Shown here in pieces: positions 1 through 9,070 of a stretch of 64,000 nucleotides of DNA. The stretch is taken from the NCBI RefSeq assembly GCF_001006785.1, contig NZ_CDHO01000002.1, forward strand, positions 186,001 through 250,000, read 5' to 3'. Made by a program: the position numbers and the translations under genes. Every line of letters begins with the position of its first letter. Positions within the stretch are counted from its first letter, which is position 1. Source of the stretch: Hyphomicrobium_B sp001006785. GTDB taxonomy: Bacteria; Pseudomonadota; Alphaproteobacteria; Rhizobiales; Hyphomicrobiaceae. A model generated the notes under the pieces. It worked only from the letters and a program-made list of their open reading frames with translations. It was not told the DNA's origin and made no database searches.

Positions 1-1
1 A

Positions 2-1291
2 ATGGTGCAGCTGGGAATCGATGCGGCTTCCGACCGGTTCGATGGGATCGAGCGACCCTATTCCGTTGCCGACGTCATGAAGCTGCGCGGTTCGGTGCCC
101 ATCCGATACACGCTCGCCGAGATCGCGTCGAAGCGCCTTTGGCAACTTCTCAACACCGAGCCTTATGTGCACGCGCTCGGCGCAGTTACCGGCAATCAGG
201 CGATGCAGATGGTCCGCGCCGGATTGAAAGCCATCTATCTCTCCGGCTGGCAGGTCGCCGCTGACGCCAACACGGCGAGCGCGATGTACCCCGACCAAAG
301 CCTCTATCCGGCGAACGCCGGTCCGGAGCTTGCGCGCCGCATCAATCGTACACTGCAACGTGCTGACCAGATTGAGCACATGGAAGGTAAGTCGAGCGTC
401 GCGACGTGGTTTGCTCCGATCGTCGCGGACGCGGAAGCCGGTTTCGGCGGGCCGCTGAACAGCTTCGAGATCATGAAGGCTTACATCGAAGCGGGTGTCG
501 CTGCTGTCCACTTCGAGGATCAGCTTGCTTCGGAGAAGAAGTGCGGCCACCTCGGCGGCAAGGTTCTCATTCCGACGGCAGCGCATATTCGCAATCTCGT
601 GGCGGCACGACTCGCCGCCGACGTCATGGGCGTTGCAACGCTCATCGTTGCCCGCACCGACGCCGAGTCGGCAAAGCTCATCACGTCCGATATCGATGAG
701 CGCGACCGCGAATTCATCGTCAAGGGTGATCGTACAGCCGAAGGCTTCTACGCGCTGCGCAACGGCGTCGACGCCTGCATCGCGCGCGGCCTCGCTTATG
801 CGCCATACGCAGACTTGCTGTGGTGGGAAACATCGACACCCAACATCGAGCATGCGCGTAAATTTGCCGAGGCCATTCACGCCAAGTATCCTGGCAAAAA
901 GCTCGCCTACAATTGCTCGCCGTCATTCAACTGGCAGAAGAAGCTCGATCCCGCGACGATCGCGAAGTTCCAGACCGAGCTTGGCGCGATGGGCTACAAG
1001 TTCCAGTTCGTGACGCTCGCCGGTTTCCATCAGCTGAACCACGGCATGTTCGAGCTTGCGCAAGGCTATCGCGATCGCGGCATGGCTGCGTACTCGGAAC
1101 TTCAGCAGGCCGAATTCGCGAGCGAAGCGCGCGGCTATACCGCGACGCGGCACCAGCGCGAGGTCGGCACCGGATATTTCGACGCCGTTTCTCTTGCGAT
1201 CACCGGCGGAACGTCATCGACGACGGCCATGTCGGCATCGACCGAGACAGCGCAATTCCATGACGATGCAGTGAGACCAGCGGCCGAATAA
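2..1291 (+). CDS. aceA: Isocitrate lyase (5' end at window edge)
   Basis: Cleaves isocitrate to succinate and glyoxylate, the first step of the glyoxylate shunt; in methylotrophs it can also regenerate glyoxylate for the serine cycle. The signature KKCGHLGGKVL with the catalytic Cys is at about residues 180-190, and the family strings RPYSVADVMKLRG near the N-terminus and NCSPSFNW near residue 305 are present. About 429 residues are visible, close to the usual 425-435 of the short bacterial form. The ATG at base 2 may be internal, because the true start and its ribosome site could lie before the window. It is followed 24 bases later by a small unknown gene. Confidence 0.95.
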   Translation: MVQLGIDAASDRFDGIERPYSVADVMKLRGSVPIRYTLAEIASKRLWQLLNTEPYVHALGAVTGNQAMQMVRAGLKAIYLSGWQVAADANTASAMYPDQSLYPANAGPELARRINRTLQRADQIEHMEGKSSVATWFAPIVADAEAGFGGPLNSFEIMKAYIEAGVAAVHFEDQLASEKKCGHLGGKVLIPTAAHIRNLVAARLAADVMGVATLIVARTDAESAKLITSDIDERDREFIVKGDRTAEGFYALRNGVDACIARGLAYAPYADLLWWETSTPNIEHARKFAEAIHAKYPGKKLAYNCSPSFNWQKKLDPATIAKFQTELGAMGYKFQFVTLAGFHQLNHGMFELAQGYRDRGMAAYSELQQAEFASEARGYTATRHQREVGTGYFDAVSLAITGGTSSTTAMSASTETAQFHDDAVRPAAE

Positions 1292-1314
1292 GCCGCCAAG
1301 CGGGAGCTATTTCC

Positions 1315-1560
1315 TTGAGATCAGCGGACATCATCAACATGGCCGAGCCGTTCAACGGACCCAAAAATCACGATGTCGACGCAGCCATTCGGAAGGTCGC
1401 CGACACGCTGCACCGGCTCAATCTTCAAATTCATCAAGCCGTCGAAGCCGGCGCGTCGATCGAGCTGATGCGGGCTCATCGCGTCCACAACGGCCGCGGC
1501 CAATGGGGCGATCAAATGGTTCCGATCGTGCGCGTGCCCGATACGCCAGCAAAGGAATGA
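1315..1560 (+). CDS. Small conserved-looking protein of unknown function
   Basis: An 81-residue soluble protein with no recognised domain. The sequence is polar, has no signal peptide or membrane segment, and has a likely helix around residues 22-48. A TTG at 1315 follows a GGGAG ribosome site at good spacing; an ATG at 1339, residue 9, is the alternative but has no clear ribosome site. It lies between isocitrate lyase and a thioesterase, and its stop is 3 bases before the next start, so it is probably in one transcript with both. No function can be assigned. Confidence 0.6.
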   Translation: MRSADIINMAEPFNGPKNHDVDAAIRKVADTLHRLNLQIHQAVEAGASIELMRAHRVHNGRGQWGDQMVPIVRVPDTPAKE

Positions 1561-1563
1561 GCG

Positions 1564-1950
1564 ATGTCGTCTGATCTTGCCGAGACGCGCTTTGCCGAAA
1601 TCGTGTTTCCTGAACAGGCCAATCATTACGGCACGCTGTTCGGCGGAACGGCTTTGAACTTGATGAGCAAGGCGGCGGCGATTGCGGCCGCACGCCGCGC
1701 AGGCGCGAGCGTCGTCATGGCGCGATCGGACCGCGTCGATTTCCATATGCCGGTTCTCGTCGGCCAGCTCGTCGAACTCATTGCGCGCGTCGAGCGGGTC
1801 GGGCGTTCCTCAATGACCGTCAAGGTCGAGGTCGTCGCCGAAACGCTCGGTAAAGCCGATCGCAAAGTGGCAATGCGCGGCAGCTTCGAAATGGTCGCCG
1901 TCGATGAGCACGGACGCCCGCAACCGGTCGCGGCGCAAACCGCCGCTTGA
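1564..1950 (+). CDS. Acyl-CoA thioesterase, hotdog fold (YciA-like)
   Basis: A 128-residue protein of the single hotdog acyl-CoA thioesterase family, which hydrolyses acyl-CoA to free acid and CoA in the cytoplasm. The N-terminal string FPEQANHYGTLFGG carries the conserved N-H-x-G-T-x-F-G-G motif of the YciA/BFIT type, followed by the long hotdog helix at residues 36-50 and the strand VDFHMPVLVGQ. Length is typical. It starts 3 bases after the preceding small gene and ends 32 bases before metE, so the genes are likely cotranscribed. The acyl chain preference cannot be read from sequence. Confidence 0.85.
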   Translation: MSSDLAETRFAEIVFPEQANHYGTLFGGTALNLMSKAAAIAAARRAGASVVMARSDRVDFHMPVLVGQLVELIARVERVGRSSMTVKVEVVAETLGKADRKVAMRGSFEMVAVDEHGRPQPVAAQTAA

Positions 1951-1982
1951 ACTTATCCAGTCATTCGAAAGGCAAGACGCGC

Positions 1983-4343
1983 ATGGTTCAGTCTGCAAAC
2001 CTTGGCTTCCCGCGCATCGGCTTGAAGCGCGAACTCAAAAAGGCGACGGAAAGCTATTGGAAAGGGGAGCTTGATTACCTCGCGCTACGCAAAATCGGCG
2101 CCGACCTTCGCGCGCGCCATTGGCAGCTTCAGCGCGATCTCGGGATTGAAATCACCCCTTCGAACGATTTTTCGTTCTACGACCAGGTTCTCGATACGAC
2201 TGCGATGCTTGGCGCGGTACCCCCGCGCTATCGCAACGATGTCGCCGGAACCTCCGCGAAGTTTTCGCCATCGGCGCGGACCTCCAATGCCTATGCGATG
2301 ATGGCGGATGTTGCGGAAACCGCGGAAGTGCAGGGCAGCGTCGATCTCGACACCTACTTCGCGATGGCGCGCGGGTCCGCTGCGGCTCCCGCAATGGAAA
2401 TGACGAAGTGGTTCGATACCAATTATCACTACATCGTCCCGGAGTTTTACGAGGATCAGGAATTCCGGCTCGCGTCGCGCAAGGCGATCGACGAGTTCAA
2501 GGAAGCCAAGGCGCTCGGCATCCATACGCGGCCGGTGCTGGTGGGGCCGGTCACTTTTCTGTCGCTCGGAAAGGCGAAAAGTGCGGATCTCGATCCGCTG
2601 TCGCTCCTCGAACGCGTGTTACCCGTTTACGCCGAAGTTCTGACGGCTCTTGCTTTTGAGGGTGCGGATTGGGTGCAAATCGACGAACCCATCCTCGGCA
2701 CGGATTTGAATGACGCGCAGCGCGACGCCTTTCGTAAGGCCTACACGGCCCTGTCGAAGTGCGGTCTGAAGATCCTCGTTGCCACTTACTTCGAGCGGCT
2801 CGACGACAATCTTTCGCTTGCTGCAGCGCTGCCGATCGACGGACTGCACATCGATCTCGTTCGCGCGCCGGAGCAGCTTGCGTCCGTGCTGTCGGTTTGG
2901 CCGAAGTCGCACACCCTGTCACTCGGCGTCATCGATGGACGCAATATTTGGCGGGCCGATCTCGACGCCGCCTTCAGCCTGGTCGAAAAGGCGATTGCTG
3001 CGCGGGGACCTGACAGCCTCCAGATTGCGCCGTCGTGCTCGCTCTTGCACGCGCCGGTCGATCTCGACAGCGAAACGAAGCTCGACGACGAACTCAAGTC
3101 CTGGCTGGCGTTCTCGAAGCAAAAGCTCGCTGAACTCGCAGCGTTGACGCGTGCGGCCAGTAGCGGCAAGCAAGCGGCAGAAGAAGCATTCGCGGCAAGC
3201 GCAGCGGCAGCACAATCGCGTGCGTCGTCGGCACGCGTTCATGATGCCAACGTCGCGGCGCGCCTCGCGGGCTCTAAGTCTGGCGATGCCAATCGCGCCG
3301 GATCCTTCGAGCATCGTCAGGCGAAGCAACGCAAGCGTTTCGCTTTGCCGAAATTCCCGACGACGACAATTGGATCGTTTCCGCAAACGGAAGAAGTCCG
3401 CAAAGCGCGCGCCGCGCATCGCCGCCGGGACATCGATGATGCCACATATGACGCGTTTCTTATGAAGGAGACCGAGAACGCTATCAGCGTTCAGGAAAAC
3501 CTCGGCATCGATGTGCTAGTTCATGGCGAGTTCGAGCGCAACGATATGGTGGAATACTTCGGCGAGCAGCTTTCCGGATTCGTCTTCACGCAAAACGGCT
3601 GGGTTCAATCGTATGGAAGCCGGTACGTAAAGCCGCCGATCATTTTCGGCGATGTCTCGCGACCGAAGCCGATGACCGTCCGCTGGTCGGCTTACGCTCA
3701 GTCGCTCACGACTAAGCCCATCAAAGGCATGCTCACTGGCCCCGTGACGATCCTACAATGGTCGTTCGTTCGCGACGACCAGCCGCGTTCCGTCACGTGC
3801 CGGCAGATTGCATTCGCCATTCGCGACGAGGTCGTCGATCTGGAAAAAGCGGGCATTGGCATCATTCAAATCGACGAGCCGGCGTTGCGCGAAGGCTTGC
3901 CGATAAGATTGAAGGACAGGGAGGCTTACCTCAAATGGGCTGTCGAGTGCTTTCGGCTCACGGCGGCCGGAGCATCCGATCTGACGCAGATCCACACGCA
4001 CATGTGTTACGGTGAGTTCAACGACATCATGGAGGCGATTGCTGCGCTCGACGCCGACGTCATTTCAATCGAGACGTCGCGCTCGCAGATGGAGTTGCTC
4101 GATGGCTTTTCAGAGTTCAAGTATCCGAACGAGATCGGGCCGGGCGTCTACGATATCCATTCGCCGAGATGCCCATGCGTTGGTGAGATGACAAACCTCA
4201 TCGCGAAGGCGCGCGAGCGGCTCGCGCCGGAGCAAATCTGGATCAATCCGGATTGCGGCTTGAAAACGCGCAAATGGGACGAAGTTCTTCCCGCATTGAA
4301 GAACATGGTCGAGGCAGCGAGAAAGATGCGGGAGAATACCTAG
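1983..4343 (+). CDS. metE: Cobalamin-independent methionine synthase MetE
   Basis: Transfers a methyl group from 5-methyltetrahydropteroyltriglutamate to homocysteine, the last step of methionine synthesis, without vitamin B12. The protein has 786 residues, normal for MetE. It has an N-terminal half beginning with ANLGFPRIGLKRELKKATE, an Ala-rich linker near residues 395-445, and the C-terminal catalytic barrel starting at TTTIGSFPQT. Zinc ligands are visible in THMCYGEF (His and Cys) and INPDCGLKTR (Cys). The ATG at 1983 is chosen because family homology begins there; an in-frame TTG at 1947 would overlap the thioesterase. No cobalamin riboswitch fits in the 32-base gap. Confidence 0.97.
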   Translation: MVQSANLGFPRIGLKRELKKATESYWKGELDYLALRKIGADLRARHWQLQRDLGIEITPSNDFSFYDQVLDTTAMLGAVPPRYRNDVAGTSAKFSPSARTSNAYAMMADVAETAEVQGSVDLDTYFAMARGSAAAPAMEMTKWFDTNYHYIVPEFYEDQEFRLASRKAIDEFKEAKALGIHTRPVLVGPVTFLSLGKAKSADLDPLSLLERVLPVYAEVLTALAFEGADWVQIDEPILGTDLNDAQRDAFRKAYTALSKCGLKILVATYFERLDDNLSLAAALPIDGLHIDLVRAPEQLASVLSVWPKSHTLSLGVIDGRNIWRADLDAAFSLVEKAIAARGPDSLQIAPSCSLLHAPVDLDSETKLDDELKSWLAFSKQKLAELAALTRAASSGKQAAEEAFAASAAAAQSRASSARVHDANVAARLAGSKSGDANRAGSFEHRQAKQRKRFALPKFPTTTIGSFPQTEEVRKARAAHRRRDIDDATYDAFLMKETENAISVQENLGIDVLVHGEFERNDMVEYFGEQLSGFVFTQNGWVQSYGSRYVKPPIIFGDVSRPKPMTVRWSAYAQSLTTKPIKGMLTGPVTILQWSFVRDDQPRSVTCRQIAFAIRDEVVDLEKAGIGIIQIDEPALREGLPIRLKDREAYLKWAVECFRLTAAGASDLTQIHTHMCYGEFNDIMEAIAALDADVISIETSRSQMELLDGFSEFKYPNEIGPGVYDIHSPRCPCVGEMTNLIAKARERLAPEQIWINPDCGLKTRKWDEVLPALKNMVEAARKMRENT

Positions 4344-4442
4344 CGACATCGTTGTGGCTAGGTCCGCCAAAGCTCTCCTTCCCAACCGCTAATTTTGCCG
4401 TCGCAAAATGGCGGCGCTTGAAGCGCGCTGCTTTGTAAATCG

Positions 4443-4478
4443 CAATCGGCCGCGGCCTCTTAGGCGCGCGGCCGATTG
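4443..4478 (+). terminator. Strong hairpin downstream of metE
   Basis: A perfect 12-base-pair inverted repeat, CAATCGGCCGCG against CGCGGCCGATTG, encloses a 12-base loop that can itself pair GCCT with AGGC. It lies 100 bases after the metE stop. No run of T follows, so it is not a textbook Rho-independent terminator. It may act as a 3' stabilising or Rho-assisted hairpin. Confidence 0.45.
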
Positions 4479-4512
4479 GCGAAGCAACCCTGTGCGGCGA
4501 AAAGCTGGCGCT

Positions 4513-4561
4513 TAAGAAGTCTTAAATCAGGCACGCCGGCTGAAGGCACGTAACACGTGCA
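4513..4561. promoter_or_regulatory. Two dyads upstream of phaC
   Basis: The 340-base gap between metE and phaC holds no convincing gene. It contains TTAAGA-AG-TCTTAA (4513-4526) and GCACGT-AAC-ACGTGC (4547-4561), both perfect inverted repeats that could be operators. An AT-rich stretch at 4590-4650, with TTGTCA and TATATA-like boxes at imperfect spacing, is the probable promoter region of the phaC operon. The binding protein is not known. Confidence 0.35.
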
Positions 4562-4683
4562 AACTCGGCTGCGCGCAATTGCGCCGTTGGTCGTTGTCAA
4601 AATTCTCTCATATATCCAAGACTATATACTGAAAAAATTAAATAAGCTGATGCAGGGAGCGTCAAACGAACCAAGCGTGGCCA

Positions 4684-6483
4684 ATGTGTGATGCGCGCGG
4701 AGAGACGCTCTTGCGAGATACAAATCAGACGATCGATATTCCGAAAGCCCAAACACCCGAGCAATTGATCGATCAGGCGGCGCTTGCCGGCCTTGGGCAT
4801 ATGACATCCGGTCTATCGCCGATCGGCCTAACTCTGGCTGTTCTGGATTGGAGCATGCATCTGGCCGTGGCGCCCGGAAAGCGGATCGCGCTCGCCGAAG
4901 CCTATGGGCAGCTTCTTGCGGACACGATGCAGCGCGCGGCGCGTGGCATCACCGGCGCCGAGGTCGAAGACGGAGCGGGTCATAGCAAAACGCCTGCACG
5001 GCGCGATCCTCGCTTTTCCGGCGACGCCTGGAATCAGTTTCCGTTTCAGTTCTGGGCCGATACCTTTAGCGCTGTCGAGGATTGGTGGTCCTCGGCGACG
5101 CGCGGCGTGCCGGGCGTGTCTCCACATCATGAAGCTGTCGTGTCATTCGCCGTGCGCCAGTGGCTCGACATGTGGTCGCCCTCCAATTCTCCATTCGCAA
5201 ATCCGGCCGTCGCGCAGCAGACGCTTCGCGAAGGCGGGGCCAATCTCGTCAGAGGCGCGCAGATCTGGCTTGAGGACGCAGAGCGGATCGCGGGCGGAAA
5301 ACTTGCTGCGGGTGCTGAAGCGTTCAAGGTCGGTGAGACGGTCGCGGCAACACCGGGCCAGGTCATCTTCCGCAATCACCTGATCGAGCTGATCCAATAC
5401 GCTCCGGCCGGAGAAACCGTGCACGCGGAGCCGATCCTGATCGTTCCGGCTTGGATCATGAAGTATTACGTGCTCGATCTGTCGCCGAACAATTCGCTGA
5501 TCAAATTTCTTGTCGACCAGGGCTTCACGGTTTTCTGCATCTCCTGGCGCAACGTCTCCGCTGAGGATCGCAATCTCTCACTCGAGGATTATCGCCGGCT
5601 CGGCGTGATGGCGGCGCTCGATACGATTTCGGCGGTCGTGCCGGATCGGCCGGTGCACGCCGCCGGCTACTGTCTCGGCGGAACGCTCCTGTCCATCGCC
5701 GCGGCCGCGATGGGCGAAACGGGCGACGATCGTCTTGCAAGCGTCACCTTGCTCGCGGCTCAGACCGACTTCACTGAGCCGGGCGATCTGCAACTGTTTA
5801 TCGACGATAGCCAGGTGGCGCTTCTCGAAGCTCTGATGGGCCAAAGCGGCACGCTCGACTCCTCGCAAATGGCCGGCGCGTTCCAGCTTCTGAAATCCAA
5901 CGACCTGATCTGGTCGCACATGATCCATGACTATCTCATGGGTGAGCGCAGCCAGATGATCGACTTGATGGCCTGGAACGCTGATGCAACGCGAATGCCC
6001 TTCCAAATGCATTCGGATTATCTGCGCAAACTGTTCCTGCGCAACGATCTCGCGAGCGGACGCTACGTCGTCGATGGCAATCCGATCGCGCTGCAGAACA
6101 TCCGCGTTCCGGTGTTTGCGGTCGGAACCGAGCGCGATCATATCGCGCCCTGGAAGTCGGTTTATAAAATCCACTATCTCGCGGATACCGGCGTCACGTT
6201 CGTTCTTACGAACGGCGGACACAACGCCGGCATCGTCAATGAGCCCGGACATGCGAACCGCCATTTCCGTCTTCTGACGAAAGCGCGAAACGACATCTGT
6301 CTCAGCGCCGACGAATGGTTTTCAGCGGCCAACGTGAAGAACGGATCGTGGTGGCCGGTCTGGACCGACTGGCTCGCGGCACACGCTTCGCCTCAAAGAG
6401 TTTCACCGCCCGCAATGGGCTGCGAGGCGAAAGGCATTTCGCCGCTTGCTGCCGCGCCCGGAACCTATGTGCTGCAACGATGA
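4684..6483 (+). CDS. phaC: Polyhydroxyalkanoate synthase PhaC
   Basis: Polymerises (R)-3-hydroxyacyl-CoA into polyhydroxyalkanoate at the granule surface. The protein has 599 residues, as expected for class I/II enzymes. The lipase-like box GYCLGG gives the nucleophile Cys330; Asp485 in ERDHIAPW and His513 in GGHNAGIV complete the triad. An N-terminal PhaC_N-type region covers about residues 30-230. The ATG at 4684 has a poor ribosome site; a TTG at 4711 lies 6 bases after GGAGAG and is a credible alternative start. The stop overlaps the next start as ATGA. The neighbours phaJ::pta, ackA and fabI link it to acyl-CoA and acetyl-phosphate metabolism. Confidence 0.93.
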   Translation: MCDARGETLLRDTNQTIDIPKAQTPEQLIDQAALAGLGHMTSGLSPIGLTLAVLDWSMHLAVAPGKRIALAEAYGQLLADTMQRAARGITGAEVEDGAGHSKTPARRDPRFSGDAWNQFPFQFWADTFSAVEDWWSSATRGVPGVSPHHEAVVSFAVRQWLDMWSPSNSPFANPAVAQQTLREGGANLVRGAQIWLEDAERIAGGKLAAGAEAFKVGETVAATPGQVIFRNHLIELIQYAPAGETVHAEPILIVPAWIMKYYVLDLSPNNSLIKFLVDQGFTVFCISWRNVSAEDRNLSLEDYRRLGVMAALDTISAVVPDRPVHAAGYCLGGTLLSIAAAAMGETGDDRLASVTLLAAQTDFTEPGDLQLFIDDSQVALLEALMGQSGTLDSSQMAGAFQLLKSNDLIWSHMIHDYLMGERSQMIDLMAWNADATRMPFQMHSDYLRKLFLRNDLASGRYVVDGNPIALQNIRVPVFAVGTERDHIAPWKSVYKIHYLADTGVTFVLTNGGHNAGIVNEPGHANRHFRLLTKARNDICLSADEWFSAANVKNGSWWPVWTDWLAAHASPQRVSPPAMGCEAKGISPLAAAPGTYVLQR

Positions 6484-7886
6484 CAGCTATAATCCCCCAG
6501 ATCCGCCTGACCAATCGCACGTTCGACGAATTGGAAATTGGCGAGAGCGCCTCCCTCACGCGGTTTGTGAGCGAAGACGACATCAAGCTGTTCGCCGCGA
6601 CATCGGGTGACGTCAATCCCGCCCATCTCGACGCAGCATATGCGGCGACAGATATATTCGGTCACGTCGTCATTCACGGCATGTGGACTGCGGCGCTGCT
6701 GTCCACGCTGCTCGGTACGCAACTACCGGGACCTGGAACGATCTACCTCGGCCAGGACCTGCGCTTCCGCCGTCCGGTCGCGCCGGGCGATACCGTCACG
6801 GCAACCGTCACCGTGCGTGAGAAGGGGCCGGATAAGCGCGTCGTTCTCGATACATTGTGCGTCAACCAGAACGGCAAGGAAGTGTTGTCGGGCCAGGCGA
6901 CGGTCATCGCGCCAACCGAAAAACTGAGCCTGCCGCGCATTCCGGTGCCGGAAGTCGCGCTCCGTCGTCACGGCCGCTTCGATCAGTTCCTCGAGCAGGC
7001 GAAATCGCTGCCCGCGTTGCCGACCGCCGTCGTGCATCCGTGCAGTCCGGAAGCAATCTCCGCCGCGATCGAAGCCAAGCTCGAAGGCCTCATCGAACCG
7101 GTGCTCATCGGTCCACCGCACAAGATCGCCGCCGCTGCCGAGAAAGCCGGTGTTTCGATCGAAGGCTTGCGCATCGAGGCGACCGAGCACAGCCACGCAG
7201 CCGCCGCCAAAGCCGTCGAGCTTGCATCGTCGGGCGCCGTTCGTGCGTTGATGAAAGGCAGCCTTCATACCGACGAATTGCTCGGCGCCGTCGTCGCGGC
7301 GCAGTCGGGCCTGCGCACCGAGCGGCGCATCAGCCACGTCTATGTGCTCGACGTGCCCTCGTATCCCAAGCCCTTGATCGTCACGGACGCGGCGATCAAC
7401 ATCATGCCGACGCTCGATCAGAAGCGCGACATCTGCCAAAACGCCGTCGACCTAATGCACGTGCTTGGCGTCGCCGAGCCTTTGGTCGCCGTTCTCGCAG
7501 CCGTCGAAACCGTCAACCCCGCGATGCCCGCAACGCTCGAAGCCGCCGCCCTGACGGTGATGGCGGCGCGCGGTCAGATCACCGGCGCGAAAGTCGACGG
7601 CCCGCTCGCGTTCGACAATGCCATCAACCTCGACTCCGCGCGCATCAAGGAGATCGTGTCGCCCGTTGCGGGGCGCGCCGACATTCTCGTCGTTCCGAAC
7701 CTGGAAGCGGGGAACATGCTCGCCAAGCAGCTCATTTATCTCGCTGGCGCCGACGCCGCCGGCCTCGTGCTCGGTGCGCGCGTTCCGATCATCCTGACCA
7801 GCCGAGCCGATACGCTGCGCGTGCGTCTGGTGTCGGCCGCGTTGGCCAAGCTCGTCGCAGAACACCGGACCAGCGCGACCGCATGA
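6480..7886 (+). CDS. Bifunctional (R)-enoyl-CoA hydratase / phosphate acetyltransferase
   Basis: A 468-residue fusion. Residues 1-145 are a MaoC-like hotdog (R)-specific enoyl-CoA hydratase with the catalytic Asp and His in SGDVNPAHLDAAY and the FGHVVIHGMW segment. Residues 160-468 are a phosphate acetyl/butyryltransferase domain with MKGSLHTDELLGAV and ARVPIILTSRAD. The hydratase can supply (R)-3-hydroxyacyl-CoA to PhaC; the transferase interconverts acetyl-CoA and acetyl phosphate for AckA. The start at 6480 overlaps the phaC stop as ATGA and homology begins there; an upstream in-frame extension into phaC is rejected. This fusion is a known architecture in Alphaproteobacteria. Confidence 0.92.
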   Translation: MTAIIPQIRLTNRTFDELEIGESASLTRFVSEDDIKLFAATSGDVNPAHLDAAYAATDIFGHVVIHGMWTAALLSTLLGTQLPGPGTIYLGQDLRFRRPVAPGDTVTATVTVREKGPDKRVVLDTLCVNQNGKEVLSGQATVIAPTEKLSLPRIPVPEVALRRHGRFDQFLEQAKSLPALPTAVVHPCSPEAISAAIEAKLEGLIEPVLIGPPHKIAAAAEKAGVSIEGLRIEATEHSHAAAAKAVELASSGAVRALMKGSLHTDELLGAVVAAQSGLRTERRISHVYVLDVPSYPKPLIVTDAAINIMPTLDQKRDICQNAVDLMHVLGVAEPLVAVLAAVETVNPAMPATLEAAALTVMAARGQITGAKVDGPLAFDNAINLDSARIKEIVSPVAGRADILVVPNLEAGNMLAKQLIYLAGADAAGLVLGARVPIILTSRADTLRVRLVSAALAKLVAEHRTSATA

Positions 7887-9070
7887 GCGAAATTCTGATT
7901 ACCTTCAATCCGGGCTCATCGACCATCAAGCTCGGCCTTTACCGCATGGCCGAAGACGGGCCTGTGCGATTGGGCCGGGGCGTCATCGATCTCAGACGCA
8001 CGCCGCTGCTGTTGCATGTCGTCGAAGGTCCGACCGTTGCCGACATTCCTTTGCGCGCCGAAGTCACCGAGGATCTGCACGAACTCATCGATGAAACGCT
8101 CGGCTGGCTGAGCGATCACTTCGCACTTCAGGGAATAGCGGCGGCCGGTCATCGCGTCGTGCATGGCGGGGACGCTTTCTCCGGTGCAACTCTGATCACC
8201 GATGACACGCTGGCGACGATTGCGCGCTTTGTCGATCTGGCGCCGCTGCATCAACCGCAGAGTCTCCGATTGATCCGCGCGATCCGGCATCTCCGCCCCG
8301 ACCTGCCGCAAACGGCGTCGTTCGACACGGCGTTCCATAGGACGCAATCCGACATCGTCCGCCGCTTCGCCCTGCCGCGTGAAATGTTCGACGCCGGAAT
8401 CAAGCGATACGGATTTCACGGGCTGTCCTACAAATTCGTGGCATCGAGGCTACGCGAGCTTGCTCCCGATCTCGCAGCCGGACGTGTCGTCGCCGCGCAC
8501 CTTGGCAGCGGCGCGAGCCTCTGCGCGCTCGAAAACGGCGAAAGCCGCGATACGAGCATGGGCTTTTCGACGCTCGACGGAATCCCGATGGCGACGCGCT
8601 GCGGCGCGCTCGACCCGGGGGTCGTCATCCATCTCCTGAAGCAACAAGGACAGTCGCTCGCGAGCGTCGAAGACATTCTCTATCACCGCTCGGGATTGCT
8701 CGGCGTCTCGGGAATAAGCGCCGACAGCCGCGATTTGCTCGGCAGCGATCAACCGGCGGCGCGCGAAGCGATCGAATTGTTCACGCATCGGATCGCGCAG
8801 GAGATCGCCGCGCTTGCGACGACGCTCGGCGGCCTCGACGCCGTGATTTTTACAGCTGGCATCGGTGAACACCAGCCCGCGATCCGTGCGGAAGTTTGCG
8901 CGCGCCTCGCGTGGCTCGGCATCACGCTGGACGACAATGCTAATGCCGCCAACGCAACACGCATCGATGCGCAGGATAGCGAAGTCGGCGTTCTCGTAAT
9001 CCCGACGGACGAAGAGCAGGTGATCGCCATCGAAGCCTGCGCGCTTTTGAAGTCCAGCAGAGAGGCCTGA
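7883..9070 (+). CDS. ackA: Acetate kinase, first copy
   Basis: Converts acetyl phosphate and ADP to acetate and ATP, reversibly. The protein has 395 residues, normal for the family. It has the N-terminal NPGSSTIKLGLY phosphate-binding segment, HRVVHGG at about residues 90-96, the SFDTAFHRT catalytic region, KRYGFHGLSYKF and FTAGIGEHQPAIR. The ATG is inside the preceding phaJ::pta stop (ATGA), and its own stop is shared with the fabI start in the same way, so translation is coupled through the operon. A second, diverged acetate kinase lies at 32-33 kb. Confidence 0.95.
   Translation: MSEILITFNPGSSTIKLGLYRMAEDGPVRLGRGVIDLRRTPLLLHVVEGPTVADIPLRAEVTEDLHELIDETLGWLSDHFALQGIAAAGHRVVHGGDAFSGATLITDDTLATIARFVDLAPLHQPQSLRLIRAIRHLRPDLPQTASFDTAFHRTQSDIVRRFALPREMFDAGIKRYGFHGLSYKFVASRLRELAPDLAAGRVVAAHLGSGASLCALENGESRDTSMGFSTLDGIPMATRCGALDPGVVIHLLKQQGQSLASVEDILYHRSGLLGVSGISADSRDLLGSDQPAAREAIELFTHRIAQEIAALATTLGGLDAVIFTAGIGEHQPAIRAEVCARLAWLGITLDDNANAANATRIDAQDSEVGVLVIPTDEEQVIAIEACALLKSSREA

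Noticed and set aside
1951..1982. Cobalamin or S-adenosylmethionine riboswitch before metE
   Set aside because: The gap to the preceding gene is only 32 bases, too short for any known riboswitch.
3151..3465. Ala/Arg-rich frame inside metE, and an impression of an insertion in MetE
   Set aside because: The Ala-rich linker between the two MetE halves is normal for the family, and the protein length is 786 residues as expected.
6857..7882. Long upstream extension of ackA
   Set aside because: It is the Arg-rich shadow of phaJ::pta in another frame; acetate kinase homology starts at 7883.
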